DNA from: Voacanga thouarsii
Lineage: Eukaryota > Streptophyta > Magnoliopsida > Gentianales > Apocynaceae
Length of the DNA stretch: 64,000 bases
NCBI GenBank assembly: GCA_026120185.1
Contig: JANUWF010001699.1
Coordinates: 164,001 to 228,000, forward strand
Reading direction: 5' to 3'
Part shown: one piece after another, positions 12,180 through 25,379 of the stretch
Numbering within the stretch: the first letter of the stretch is position 1
Layout: every line of letters starts with the position of its first letter
Notes under the pieces: model-generated
Seen by the model: the letters and a program-made list of their open reading frames with translations, nothing else
Database searches by the model: none
What the model was told of the DNA's origin: nothing
Translations under genes and position numbers: made by a program

Positions 12180-12680
12180 TGAATTTGCCACGGATTTTTG
12201 CCATGGAAAATATTAGGTTGCAATCAGCGATGGATTTTGCCACGGAACATCAAAATACAAGCAACTCGTGAGGGAAAAAAATACCCTAGCAAAGCCGTGG
12301 CAATTTGCCACGGAAATAGTAGCAAGTAGTGATGCAAAAATATTCCGTCACAAATCGGTAGCAAAAAAAGGCGCCAAAAAATTATGCTAAATATTAGCCA
12401 CCGATTTGCGATGGAAACATTTCTGTGGCAAATTTATGCCAAACATTAGCCACGGATTTGCCACGAAATCATAAAGTAGTGATAAAAAGAAAGGGGTAAA
12501 TTTTTGTTTTGTGATTCCATGGCAAATCCGTAGCTATTAAAAAAAGGGCTAAATTTTTATTGTGTGTTCTGTGGCAAATCTGTGGCTATTTGCCACGGAA
12601 TCACAAAATTGCCACAAATCCGTGGCAATTCCGTGGCAGATTGCCACGGATTTGACACGGCATTTTTTTTTTCTTTTTTT
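12180..12680. repeat. Left subterminal repeats of the CACTA element
   Basis: At least a dozen copies of GCCACGGA or TCCGTGGC in both orientations, often paired as palindromes such as CCGTGGCAGATTGCCACGG. The same motif dominates the right arm. Confidence 0.85.
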
Positions 12681-14943
12681 GTTCTAATTTATTAATTATA
12701 TTGGTTTGCATTAATTTTTGTTCCATACATTTTAAATAACAACGACAAAATATTTTGTAAGTATCTTGATTTATTTATTTTCTAATGTGTTCATTCTTGA
12801 AATGGAATTGAAAATAAGATATATTATTTTTTAGTATTGAAATATACATTTGTATTAAAATTATAAACTTTAAAGAAACGATATAATTTTATTTTTATTC
12901 CGACTGCAAAAGCAATAGAAAATTATTTCGCAGTACTATATTATCACTGAGAGTATTTTAAAAAGAATGTTACACAAAGTAGTAATAAAAAGAAAAGGCT
13001 AGATTTTTATTGTGTTGTATGTTCCGTGGCAAATCACAGAATCACAAAATTGCCACTAATCCGTGGCAATTTCGTGGCAGATTGCCACGGCAATTTTTCT
13101 TTTTTTTCTAATTTATTAATTATATTGGTTTGAATTACTTTTTGTTCAATACATTTTAAATAATCATGACGAAATATTTTGTAAGTATCTTGATTTATTT
13201 ACTTTCCAATGCGTTCATTCTTGAAATGGAATTGAAAATAAAGTGTATTATATTTTAGTTTCGAAATATACGTTTGTATTAAAATTAGAAATATTAAAAA
13301 AAACGATGTAATTTTATTTTTATTCCGACTGTAAAAGCCATAGAAAATTATTTTGAAGAACTATATTATCATTGACATGTCACCAGAAAGTATGTTATAC
13401 AAAGTAGTGATAAAAAGAAATGACTAAATTTTTGTTGTGTGTTCCGTGATTTGCCACGGATTTGCCATAGAATCACAAAACTGTCACTAATCCGTGGCAA
13501 TTCCGTGGCAGATTGCCACGGATTTGCCATGGCATTTTTTCCTTTTTTTTGTTCTAATTTGTTAATTATATTGATTTGTATTAATTTTTGTTCCATACAT
13601 TTTAAATAACAATGACGAAATATTTTCTAAGTATCCTGATATATTTATTTTCTAATGCGTTCATTCTTGAAATGGAATTGAAAATAAGATGTATTATTTT
13701 TTAGTATAGAAATATACGTTTGTATTAAAATTAGAAAATTTAAAGAAACGATATCATTTTATTTTATTTCAACTATAAAAGCTATTGAAATTTTTTTCGA
13801 AGAACTATATTATCATTGAGAGTACATAAAAAAGAATGATACGCAAAGTAATGATAAGAAGAAAGGGCTAAATTTTGGTTGTGTGTTCCGTGGCAAATCC
13901 GTGGCTAGTTGCCACGGAATCACAAAATTGTCATAAATCCGTGGCAATTCCGTGGCATATTCCCCCGGATTTGCCACGGCATTTTTTTCCTATTTTTGTT
14001 CTAATTTGTTAATTATATTGGTTTGTATTAATTTTTGTTCCATACATTTTAAATAACAACGACGAAATATTTTGTAAGTATCCTGATATATTTATTTTCT
14101 AATGCGTTCATTCTTGAAATGGAATTGAAAATAAGATGTATTATTTTTTAGTATTAAAATATACGTTTGTATTAAAATTAGAAAATTTAAAGAAACGATA
14201 TAATTTTATTTTATTTCAACTGTAAAAGCCATTGAAATTTGTTTCGAAGAACTATATTATCATTGAGAGTACATAAAAAAGAATGACACGCAAAGTAGCG
14301 ATAAAAAGAAAGGGCTAAATTTTGGTTGTGTGTTTCGTGGAAAACTGTGGTTATTTGCCACGGAATCACAAAATTGCCACAAATCCGTGGCAATTCCGTG
14401 GCATATTGCAATGGATTTGCCACGGCATTTTTTTCTTTTTTTTGTTCTAATTTATTAATTATATTGATTTGTATTAATTTTTGTTCCATACATTTTAAAT
14501 AACAACGACAAAATATTTTGTAAGTATCTTGATTTATTTATTTTCTAATGCATTCATTCTTGAAATGGAATTGAAAATAAGATGTATTATTTTTTAGAAT
14601 TGAAATATACGTTTGTATTAAAATTATAAATATTAAAGAAACGATATAATTTTATTTTTATTTCGACTGTAAAAGCCATTGAAAATTGTTTTGAATTACT
14701 ATATTATCATTGAGATCTCACCTTAAAGTATGTTGCGCAAAGTATTGATAAAATCAAATGGCTAAATTTTTTTTGTGTGTTCTGTGGCAAATCCGTGGCT
14801 ATTCCTTGGTAGAGTGCCATGGATTTGGCATGGCATTTTTTCTTTTTTTTGTTTTAATTTATTAATTATGTTTGTTTGTATTAATTTTTGTTCCATACAT
14901 TTTAAATAACAATGACGATATATTTTGTAAGTATCTTGATTTA
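12480..14943 (+). repeat. Tandem array of six ~445-bp units in the CACTA left arm
   Basis: The landmark GTTCTAATTT (or a one-base variant) recurs at about 12681, 13105, 13551, 13998, 14443 and 14851, giving spacings of 424, 446, 447, 445 and 408 bp. Each unit holds AT-rich sequence with TTTTTGTTCCATACATTTTA and ends in a cluster of TGCCACGG palindromes. The last unit stops abruptly at 14943, where transposase coding sequence begins. Minus-strand open frames here are antisense readings of the repeat. Confidence 0.88.
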
Positions 14944-16013
14944 TGTTGGGATTTGCCTTATTGGCGCACAAATCTCATTCGTCACAACTTAGATGTGATG
15001 CATAATGAAAAGAATGTTTTTGATAATGTGTTGAACACTGTCATGGATGTTAAAGGAAAGACCAAAGATAACGTAAAGGCTCGTCGTGATTTGGTCAGGT
15101 ATTGTAACCGGCCAGAACTTTGTGTACTCCGAGAAGAGAATAGGAAAGTGTGTATACCAAAAGTATGCTATACTTTAACCAAAGAACAAAAGAGACTTTT
15201 GCTTGAGTGGGTTAAAGAATTGAGACTTCCTGATGGTTATGCATCCAATATTTCCAGGTGTGTTGATTTGAAAGACTTGAAGATGTCCGGAATGAAGAGT
15301 CATGACTGTCACGTGTTTATGGAGAGATTACTTCCCATAGCACTAAGAGAATTGCTTCCAACAAATATATAGAGTGTTTTGATAGAGTTAAGTCTCTTCT
15401 ATAGGGATTTGTGTGCTCCTAAGTTGTCGGTTACACATATGTGCAAACTGGAAAAAGATGTAACACTACTAGTATGCATGCTGGAGAAAATATTTCCACC
15501 AGGGTTTTTTGATGTGATGGAACATCTAATTGTGCATTTGCCTTACGAAGCTAAAGTTGGTGGTCCTGTTCAATATAGATGGATGTATCCATTTGAAGGG
15601 TAAGTTAATGCAAAAGGGACTTAAATGTATCAAATTTCAACCCCATGTACAAATATAAGTTTTTTATTTCATGACTGTTTTTCCGTTTAGGTACTTGCAT
15701 CATTTGAAGGTTAAAGTAAAAAATAAGGCTAGAGTTGAAGAATCAATTTTTAATGCTTATTTAGTTGAAGAAACATCTACATTTTTCTCCTATTACTTTG
15801 AGCCTCACTTGCAAACAAGACATACTACTCGAGCTCGTAATGATGTGGATGACAATGAAGCTCTAGCTCATGAACAAGTCTTATCAATTTGTGCCAATTC
15901 TGGAAGGCCAATTGGAAAGTTAAAAACACGGTATTTGACCACAGAAGAATTAAGAGCTGTCACCAATTACATCTTGCTTAATTGTGAGGAGATGCAGCCA
16001 TATATTAAGTAAG

Positions 16014-16045
<32 letters not shown>

Positions 16046-17149
16046 TGTATGTATGTATGTATGTATGTATGTATGTATGTATGTATGTATGTATGTATGT
16101 ATGTATGTATGTATGTATGTATGTATGTATGTATGTATGTATGTATAAACACAATTTTGATCATAAATGAGCTACTAAAAACCTTGCTAATATGATATAA
16201 TACTTGTAATGATTGATTCAGCAAATTCAAGCAGCATGTGAGGTCTTTGGCACCAACTTTAACAGACCATGAAGTTGAAAGAAGATTCCAAAAGGAGTTT
16301 ACAGGATGGTTCAGGACTTATGTAAGTTTGGCAATGTATAAAAAATGTTTGGTTATTTGATATAACACTTCTACTCATGTGCTTAATTTTTTTTCATTTA
16401 AATAGATTCACGATCCAAGTAACAAAGAAGATAACATATGCCTAAAGAATTTATCTTGGGGACCCTCGGCATAAGTAAAATCATTTAATGGTTACTTTGT
16501 AAATGGGTTTAGATTCCACACATATAGCCATGGAGATGGAAAGAAGACTGTAAATAGCGGTGTATGTGTTAAAGGTGGTGGAGATGGGATGTCTGGGTAT
16601 GATTATTGTGGAATTTTGAAAGAAATAATCGAAGTTGAATTTGTTGGCAGTCCAATCCAAAAGGCCGTGCTTTTTAAATGTGATTTGGTTCGATATCACA
16701 CCCAATCGGGGTATAAGAGTGCATTCTCAATATAAGCTTGTTGACATTAATCACAAGAGGAGTTATGCTGGATTTGATCCATTTGTATTGGCCCATCAAG
16801 CTATGCAAGTATATTTTACTTCATATCCTGGTAGCAAAAGACCAAAGTGTGATTGGTTAGTCGTATGCAAAATAAAAGCACGACATGTAATTGATGCACC
16901 ATTAGTTGACAAAGCCTACCAAGAAGATGTGGGTGAAGCTGAAGTAATAACCATATGTATAGGAGATGACATTGGTCCCCTGACTCACGAATCTGGTGAA
17001 AAGAAGGTAGTGGCTACTGAAGTAGAGTTTATTACAACGTCAGAGAATAACTCAAGTCACGAAGAGGATGAAAAAGAGACTGATTGGGAAACGGATGATG
17101 AAAATGATGACATTGGTGAAGAGTATGTGTCTGATGCTGAATCAAAATA
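14944..17149 (+). pseudogene. Decayed TNPD-like CACTA transposase (Transposase_21 end, DUF4218, DUF4216)
   Basis: Exon 1 runs to 15599 and starts in mid-protein at the conserved RHNLDVMHNEKNVFDN motif. The catalytic N-terminal part of the Transposase_21 domain is absent and replaced by the tandem array. DUF4218 follows, with MYPFEG split by an intron (15600-15690). Exon 2 is 15691-16008, exon 3 is 16222-16320 and exon 4 starts at 16406, all with GT-AG borders. DUF4216 lies in 16406-16900. The tail is acidic (EEDEKETDWETDDENDD) and ends at 17149. Breaks are an in-frame TAG at 15370, a TAA at 16472 and a one-base insertion near 16684 at the CDWFD motif. The family cuts and pastes CACTA elements. 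This copy cannot encode an active enzyme. Confidence 0.87.
16013..16146. repeat. (GTAT)n microsatellite inside a transposase intron
   Basis: About 33 GTAT units almost directly after the GTAAGT donor of the second intron. The YIHTYIHT open frame on the other strand is an artefact of this tract. Confidence 0.97.
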
Positions 17150-17589
17150 AATATTGTTTGTAACATCAAAAGAGGTTAGTAATTTCATTAGTTTTACTTG
17201 TAAAAAAGTGCCTTACACGTTACCTTAAAAAATGCCTAACTTATCAATGTCAACTTCACTTGTACCCTCCCTTCTTCTTTTTGTTATCCGTAAAAGGTGG
17301 ATTTTTTGGCTTTATATACGGAACAAAACATTGAATTTGTTGAAGTTGTTCATTTATTTTACAAGCTATATTCTTATAAATATTTCATACTTCTTTTCTT
17401 TGTCATTTTTTTGTCATCTTCATTTTCTCTTCTTTTAATTAAGCATTGAAAACACATGATTATTGTTATATGACTTGTTATTATTATTATTATTATTATA
17501 AAATTAACTTGATCAATGACTCTATACAAATAGACCAATATAGCTAAAGAAGGAAAAAAGAAGCGTTCGAGTTATGATTATTTATATCT
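17150..17589. other. Spacer between the two CACTA genes
   Basis: AT- and T-rich DNA with a short (ATT)n run near 17480. It holds the 3' end of the transposase region and presumably the upstream region of the second gene. No gene is recognised. Confidence 0.55.
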
Positions 17590-19138
17590 GCTCTAGAGGT
17601 AGGGCAACCTTCATCTCCTGCCCCAGAAGTTAGAACTCCAGTTGCCACTCCTTCTTCTAGTCATCCAGATGCATTGCCTTCTTCTACTCAGCAGCCGACA
17701 TCCATTTATGTTCCTAGTCAAATACCACTGGACAACAATAGAGTTGGTGAACAGTTGGGGTTTTCCCTACATACACCAGAGACTTCTCGTTTTCTTGTGA
17801 TTGGAGGTGTACAATCAACTTCATGTCCACCTACTAAGTCTACTGATCCTGGACAACATCAGCAGGGTTCTGGGTTGCCCAGTCCATCAGTTCACCCTTC
17901 AGTAGCTAGTGCTACATCACAACACGTGGATAATAACACAATCGAGACCTATGGTGATACGTAAGTAGCACATAATGTTTTTCTTATATTTTACTTCAAT
18001 TTCATGTTTTATGTTGCTATCTAGGTTGCTCGACCCATCTTGTGGTCTTTTTCCCTCTATTATTTTCCATTCAAATCTAGTCTATTATGCTATGGTTTTT
18101 AACATTTGTCTAATTATTATAGATTCACACGTCAGTTTGAGTGTGCAAAAACTATCACCACAACAATAAAGCAGCGATTTAAGGATTGTAGGCCGCGATT
18201 CAGCGATGTACCTGCTGATGTTAGGGATGTTTGGTTTAAGGAGTTTGCTGTACGTATTTGTCTATTACTTTTTTGTTGTTGTATGCTCACATTTTACTAT
18301 CAGTCTACATAACTATTATCTACCTTAATTTTAGAATGAGTAGTCCTTTTTATAATGTACTAACCAGTTCATTATTGTAGAAACACTGCACATGGCACCC
18401 GGATCATTTGCCATGGATACGTTCAGCGTGGGAGGAAAGATGTCGGGTAAGATTGACTGATACTTTTTCAAAGATCAGGAATGTACACAAGAAGAGGCCT
18501 ACTTGGATGTCAGAGGACATATATCAACAATTGTGCAGATACTAGTAGTCCGAGGATTGGCAAAAAAAATCAAATATGGCCAAAGAAAATAGAAGGGCTA
18601 GTTCTGCTAAACACACCGGAGGTTCCATTAGCTTTACGGAGCATGAGTCGAGAGTGGTCTTTTCTCTTATATGATCTATAGTTAAATGTTTACTTTAATA
18701 ATTGCTATTAAATTTGTACATGTTGAATCAAATTCTGAACTTAATTATCACTTTAATACTTCTTGCAGCGTGCGAAGCCAGGGGATGACTTTGACTATCT
18801 TGCATTGTTTGAAAAATTACACCAATTTCAAGATGGGTCAACTAAGGGCGACTTTGTAGATGAGAAATCCCACAAGATTAGTGTATGCTATATATTAATT
18901 TTATTTTTATGAAATTGCATAACACTTTAATTTTTGTTTATAGTTTCACCTTCGAATTATTCAGGAAGATGTCCACATGATGAAGTCGCAATACTCTCAA
19001 ATGGAGTCTACTAATTCAGCATCCACTTCAAGTTTTGTGCTAGATGAGAAAGCTATGATTTTGTCGGCTGTAGGTGGATTGAAAAAGGGAAGGGTCTATC
19101 ACATGGGATCCGAGGCCTTACACTTCATACTTCAGTAC

Positions 19139-20791
19139 TGTGAAACCCCGGTCAAAACCAACCTTAGAGTAAGGGGGTTGGGATGTATATCATTTTTTAT
19201 TTCATGGTTAAATATATTTTCATATGATTTTTATGTGTTTTGGATTTGGGTTTTATTGTCTTGAAGTCTTGTTGGTGAGTATTGTGTGAGAGGGGCAAGA
19301 TGGTAATTTTTGCCCGAGGTGAAAATAGGGAGATAGCCTGTGGATTGAATGGAAAATAATTTTCTAGTGAAAATATCAACAAGAGTTGTTGTGGTGTAGT
19401 GGTTAGAGCTTTGGAATTAATTCTTGAGGTATTGGGTTCAAATTCCATCATAGAAGCTTTAGCTATATTAAATTTTATTTTTGCTTAGTGGAGGAAATTT
19501 CGGTCTTATGAGCTTAGAGTAAGGTAGGGATGATGGTCCTAAGAAAGACATGTTAGGAGTATTCTCGTTCCACTCCTTTACTCTACTCGAATTTCTTAAA
19601 GGGAATTCATTTTCCCTTGATCCTTAATTTTCCTCAATTTTCAACTCCTTGGTTTGATCAAGATGTTCTATCCATTTTCTTTCCAGAAATTTCAGTAAAA
19701 TGCTGTGATCTTGTGAGATCAAAATTTCCTAGTAAAAGGCTTCTCGTGGTCTGAAAAATGTGAAAGAATGGTAGGAAATTTCAAGGGAAAAAATCCCTCT
19801 AGTAAGCTTGCTGAAATTTTACTCTAGACTAGTTCATCTTACTTCTTAGAATGAGCTAAAAAATTTTCAGGTTGTTGTACCTTCAAATTGTCGAGCTTCT
19901 TAGCTGACTTTCCCTCCCAAATGCTGCCAGAAAAATGGCCTTAAGATCAGTTTGAAACATGAATTATTTCTGTCATTTTTGGGCTGCACAAAGCTTGTGC
20001 AAAACCAGTAAAAATTTTGGGCAAAATCGCTACTTTGGAGGTCCAAAACGAAGCTGATTTCTTTCAGATTTTGTTCAGTACCTTAGCCATGTTTTTCCTC
20101 CATAAAGAAGGCTGGAAACCAGCCTTGAATACCCTAGAAATCCCCCTTCAAGCTCTCTTCAAATTGGCTGGAAGTGGCAGCCAAAAATCTGCCCAGAAAT
20201 TTCTGTTCAGCGAAATTCTGGGCAGTCCAAACTTCCAACTTTGTTTCCTATTTTTCTTCCTGCCGAAACACCAGCCCTAATCTGTCAAAACCTTTCTTAA
20301 ACCTCCATTAACAGAGCTTCATTGTTTCCCTCAAGCTTCTGGACGAAAAGCAGCAATGGCTGTCCGAAAATCTCTCCAACAAATCCCTGCAATTTAGCTT
20401 GATTGGTTTCCGAAATTCCAGCCATCCTTGTTTAGCAACCTTCCATAAAATCTTACTCAATTGACCAGATATCTTCTTCACCATTAAGCACCCTACTTTC
20501 GGCCACCATAAGCTTCCATAAACCAGCATTAATCCCACTGAAATTCTACTGAAACAATCAACTATGGCAGACTTCCAAAGCTGTCCAACAATCAAGATAT
20601 TCTTGGAATATTTAGTTTCCAAATTCACTTCCTAAAAATATTCTTCAAAGATTGTAACAACTAACCTTTTCTTTTCCCTTCCAAATCAGAGAAACAACTC
20701 CCTAAACCCTACAGAAATTCGGCCAGCCCTATTTTTCACAAAAATTCGGCAGCTACACACTACAATCTCCCGAAATCTCTCGAGCTCCAAG

Positions 20792-20824
<33 letters not shown>

Positions 20825-21352
20825 CACCAAGAACACCTATCTCTTCCCTACACTTAATACCCCTCCAAACCATCTCAAATCCTCTAAAAAACTTCCAAAT
20901 TTGACCTTCTCACTGCTGTGAGTCCATCAACACCATTATTAACATCAAACTCCTCAAATCATCTTGCTACTTCGGATCAAAAGCAGAAATTTCTGTGAAG
21001 GACAAGAACATCTTCAAGGTAAATTCACCCTATCAACTTCATCTTCTCCAATTTGATCTCTAGTGAGAACCTATGTGAATAAACATACTAACGATCTCTT
21101 CTTCTTCTTCTTCTTCTCTCTCTCTCTCTCTCTCACGGCCGAAACTCCTCTCCCTTGGCCGGATGACTTCTTCTCCATAATCATGATCTCGCCATCTCCT
21201 TTGGACAAAGTTAGACATCTAGGAGTTGAGATCTACTCTAAACTCCTTCGAGGCATTCATCAATCAAGTAAGTACCATCAATCATTCTTTTAAACTTTAG
21301 AATTATGTCTCTAGGGTGATAATGAAAATAGGTGGATGGTGATAGGATTTGA

Positions 21353-21391
<39 letters not shown>

Positions 21392-23520
21392 AGATTGGAG
21401 TATGAATATATGTATGATTGTGAAGGAGATGGGATTTATGCATGGAAGGATTGTCTTGGATGATTATATGATGATTTGAGGTTGATGCATGTCATAAGTA
21501 GTATATGTGATGAAGTATGCTAGAGATTATGTCACCTTTGGTGAATAGGGTTTATGTTCATGATGGATTAATATTAAAGTCATGATCATGTTTATGCTAG
21601 TAGGGGTTAGATCATGTGTTGATAAATTGAGATCTATGCTTGTATGCATGATTTGGATTATTTGATGAATTGAAGGATTATGTATGTAATGATTGTGGTT
21701 AGCCATAGGAATTTGATCATGATCTAGTTGTCCCCAAACAAATTTTTACTTCATGAATAAAATATTCAATAAAATAATTTCTCTTAGCATTTTCGAAAGA
21801 AAAAAAAAATCCTAGGAATGGTAGATTTGGATTGTCATATATATAAAGGATATTTTAGTCAAACAAATAATAATTTCTGCTAGAAAAATAATATATATAT
21901 ATATATATATGTATATATTACGTAATATAATGAGATCAATTAAAGCCTTTATGAAAGTAATTGCAATTAGTAGAATATATATTACTAAAAATTTAACTAT
22001 TATATTCTAATCAAAACTCCTTAAAAATTTATTTAATATTGTTCAAGTGAGACTCATTAAATTTATTTTCAACTAATTTTAACTACCAATAATTTTCTAA
22101 CAACTAAATTATAAATAAATCAATATTTTATGTAATACTACCTAGAACTCTTGATCAAATAAACTCTAAATTCTCCCTAACAAGATTTAAGCTTTCAGCT
22201 TATTAAATTTATTTCCCAAACCATTAATTATTTTAAATAACTGTGCTAGGCTCAACTCTTAAACCTATTTACTTATTGTTTAACCTTAAAGCTTGGGACA
22301 CTAGGATCATGGTTGTAGTAAGTTGAGTCGATTTAAAATTAAGGAAGTAGTTTGTGGCTTGTAATTGATTGTGATTTGTATTTGCTCATGTGGGGTTAGG
22401 ACTGCCGTTGGAGACCTTGTTATTGTGAGCAAGAATCAGGTAAGCTCCTGCATAAAACCTGTTTGATGCAAAATGTTTATTATGGCAAGCCAAGTGTAGA
22501 GTGCATGGACACTCATTTATGTAAAGGCAATTGAGGGTTAAATCCTTTCTTATTTCAAACATTTGAAATATTTAAAAGCCAATGAGCAGATTTACTCAAA
22601 CTCAAACTCTTCCTAAAACTAATTTTGTTAAAGACTTCGGAAAGCCCATAAATTGCCATTTTCATGTGGAACAGTGTTTTGTTTATTTTATCCCAAGTGG
22701 GAAACGTCGTTGAGTACTCAATAAGGGTGGACTACTAGGACTAGTCTTTAAAGGGTTAGGGTAAGTCTCTCAGTAGGTGGCCACCTCTGAGGGGTGAGTC
22801 CTTCCCAGATAAGATGTCAGTCCAGTGAGTTGTGCCGGTCCGAGCTAGCAGTTTGTTTTCAATCAAGTGACTGTGGTTTGCCAGAATGGACACCTGGTTT
22901 TTGGTTGGGTATAGAGAAGGAGGAGTATCTTGCCCAGTAGGCCGATCACCTACTTTGTCAGTCTGCACAAAGTGTCGGCATTCTGGCCGGTTATGGGGCC
23001 CAACGTGTGGTAACCCTTATCCCTTTCTTTCGAGTGGTTGATTTTATTACTTATGTATGGCTGGAAAAGCTAAAACGTCACTCTTGCTTTTGACTAATGT
23101 TAGTGCTTACCAGTATTTCTCTTATAAAGGTTTTACACTTTGCATCCACGAACTGTTTTCACTAAACACCCAAAGCACATACAGACTTATTGAGATTTCT
23201 ATCTCACCACCATTTTATCATGATTTCAGGTCCATCCTGCTGTGGGCATGAGTAGCTATATATTGTCTGCTTTGGAAGAATTTTCTGAGGATTAATTTTG
23301 TGTAATGTTGGAAGAGCTGAGAGCGGATGAAATTTTATTATGGATTTGTTTTGAGTATTCTTGGATTTATTATTATTTCTTTCGGGTTGTAATAAATTTT
23401 AAGTTGAAGCATCATTTTATTTCCACTATTATATTTGTGTGTCCTCGTTATAAAGACCCCTTGTCCTTTGGATGGGGTGACATCCCTGGCCCTGGCAGGC
23501 CTAGGTAGTGGGGTGTTACA
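19139..23520 (-). mobile_element. Solo LTR, copy A (4382 bp), nested in the CACTA second gene
   Basis: Flanked by AGTAC on both sides (19134-19138 and 23521-23525). It begins TGTGAAACCCC and ends GGGGTGTTACA, so the sense LTR (starting TGTAACACCCC) lies on the minus strand. It is collinear with the copies at 42652 and 52324, which face the other way. No primer site, gag-pol or internal direct repeat is present, hence a solo LTR rather than a full element. It contains (CA)n near 20795, (CT)n near 21115, (TA)n near 21357 and a tRNA-like segment near the end opposite TGTAACACCCC. Open frames inside are not conserved with the other copies. The TGTAACACCCC start and great length resemble Tekay/Del gypsy LTRs, which is an inference. 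Confidence 0.88.
19385..19451 (+). ncRNA. tRNA-like segment with pol III A and B boxes, in solo LTR A
   Basis: GTTGTTG is followed by an A-box match (TGGTGTAGTGG) and, about 35 bp on, a B-box-like GGTTCAAATTC. The layout is that of a tRNA or the head of a tRNA-derived SINE. The 3' side does not pair with the GTTGTTG acceptor strand, so it is not a functional tRNA. The same segment occurs at the same place in the other two LTR copies. Whether it is transcribed is unknown. Confidence 0.6.
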
Positions 23521-24030
23521 AGTACCGTCAATCTGGGGCCTTGTCTTTGGGATCATCGGTGGATATAGAGAAGCTTCGTGGCGAGCTTGAGCAGACCATT
23601 CAGCAGCAGCTTTAGCAACAACAGTTTCAGCAGCAGCTTCATTAGCAGCTTCAACAACAGTTGGATAAGAAGGACAAAGAGATAGAGAAAGAGAGGAAAA
23701 GGATGAAGAGGACTTTGGAGAAAAAGGATAAGAAGATGTCTGCATTGATTGATATGAATTGCATGGTGATGCAGCTTCTTAAAATACAAGTGCCCTCCGT
23801 TCTCTCTTCTGACTCTGATGATTCTGACGACGATGACTCTGGCCCTTCAGCAGCGGATGATAGTTAGATTGGTATTATTTTCATGTGGATGCTAAGTTTG
23901 CATTGCTTTGATTATGGATTTAGTATTATTATCAATTTATATTTACTATTTTTAGATATTTTGATGATTTATGATTATTTGTGTATTTAGGCTCTAAACA
24001 AATTACGAAATTTTATGGTTTGCTAAAACA

Positions 24031-25300
24031 ATTGTGGTGGATATGTTTTGCAGTTGTGCATTGTGTGGTGGGAATGTGATTTGAGACATTGTAGGTGGTG
24101 TGTTGTGCATGTGTGTAGGGAGTATGATACTCAAGAACGTTGTAGGTTGTGTATAGTGAATATGTATGTATGGATAATGGATTATAAATGTTATAGGTTG
24201 TGTATAGTGAATATGTATGTATGGATAATGCATTATAAATGTTATAGGTTGTTTGTTGTGTATAGTGCTTATGTATGTATGGATAATGGATTATATATGT
24301 TATAGGTTGCTTGATATGTATGGATAATGGATTATAATTGTGGTGGATGTGTTTTGCAATTGTGCATTGTGTGGTGGGAATATGATTTGAGACGTTGTAG
24401 GTGGTGTGTTGTACATGTGTGTAGGGAGTATGATACTCATGAACGTTGTAGGTTATGTATAGTGAATATGTATGTATGGATAATAGATTATAAATGTTAT
24501 AGGTTGTGTATAGTGAATATGTACGTTTGGATAATGGATTATAAATGTTATAGGTTGTTTGTGTGTATAGTGATTATGTATGTATGGATAATGGATTATA
24601 ATTGTGGTATATGTGTTTTGCAGTTGTGCATTGTGTGGTGGGAATATGATTTGAGACGTTGTAGGTGGTGTGTTGTGCATGTGTGCAGGGAGTATGATAC
24701 TCAAGAACGTTGTAGGTTGTGTATAGTGAATATGTATGTATGCATGTGCAGTGTGTTGTAGGTTGTTTGTTGTGTATAGTGATTATGTACGTATGGATAA
24801 TGGATTATAAATGTTATAGGTTGTTTGTTATGTATGGATAATGGATTATAATTGTGGTGGATGTGTTTTGTAGTTGTGCATTGTGAGGTGGGAATATGAT
24901 TTGAGATGTTATAGGCAGTGTGTTGTGCATGTGTGCAGGGAGTATGATACTCAAGAACGTTGTAGGTTGTGTATAGTGAATATGTATGTATGGATAATGG
25001 ATTATAAATGTTATAAGCTGTTTGTTATGTATCGATAATGAATTATAATTGTGGTGGATGTGTTTTGCAGTTGTGCATTGTGTAGTGGGAATATGATTTG
25101 AGACGTTGTAGGCAGTGTGTTGTGCATGTGCGCAGGGAGTATGATACTCATGAACGTTGTAGGCTATGTATAGAGAATATGTATGTATGGATAATGGATT
25201 ATAAATGTTATAGGTTGTTTGTTGTGCATATGTCTAGGGAATGTGACACGAAACTTTGTAGGTAGGGAGTGTAACGGGGATTATGCATGTGTGTAGGGCA
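24031..25300 (+). repeat. Tandem array of ~200-300-bp units in the CACTA right arm
   Basis: The landmark ATTGTGGTGGATRTGTTTTG or a close variant recurs at 24031, 24337, 24601, 24851 and 25048. Unit length varies because an internal block with GTATGGATAATGGATTATAA is present one to three times. Long open frames on both strands here simply follow the repeat and have no domain. Confidence 0.85.
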
Positions 25301-25379
25301 TACTGGTTGCTATGGAATTATGAATAGGGAAATGTAACAGGTTTTAAAGCTGAGGGAAATGTAATAGGTTTTAAAGCTG

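Larger units (their letters stand above)
17590..23866 (+). pseudogene. CACTA second gene, Transposase_24 (Ptta/En/Spm) family, interrupted by a solo LTR
   Basis: The N-terminus is rich in Pro, Ser and Thr (about 17600-17960; the true start is not clear). Exons with GT-AG borders follow: 18123-18249, 18381 to about 18680, 18769-18882, and 18965-19138 continued at 23526-23866. Family motifs are visible in order: DVPADVRDVWFKEF, WEERCR with KKRPTWMSEDI, KHTGGSISFTEHE, KGDFVDEKS, and GSEA near the LTR. The C-terminal exon encodes a Gln-rich segment, a charged coiled coil and an acidic tail (SDSDDSDDDDSG). Two adjacent TAG codons lie at 18543-18548, and two more stops lie in the Gln-rich stretch after the LTR. 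Leaving out the LTR and one duplicated AGTAC keeps the frame. Proteins of this type are thought to bind subterminal repeats. Confidence 0.82.

Noticed and set aside
15967..16230. Minus-strand protein with repeated YIHT
   Set aside because: It is only the translation of the (GTAT)n microsatellite.
19385..19451. Functional tRNA gene
   Set aside because: A and B boxes are present, but the acceptor stem does not pair and the T stem is poor, so it is listed only as tRNA-like.
20017..20280. 87-aa plus-strand frame in solo LTR A
   Set aside because: The frame is not kept in the two other LTR copies.
24003..24761. Several open frames on both strands with repeated IVNMYVWIMDY or complementary patterns
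   Set aside because: They follow the tandem array in the CACTA right arm. No domain, start context or conservation supports them.
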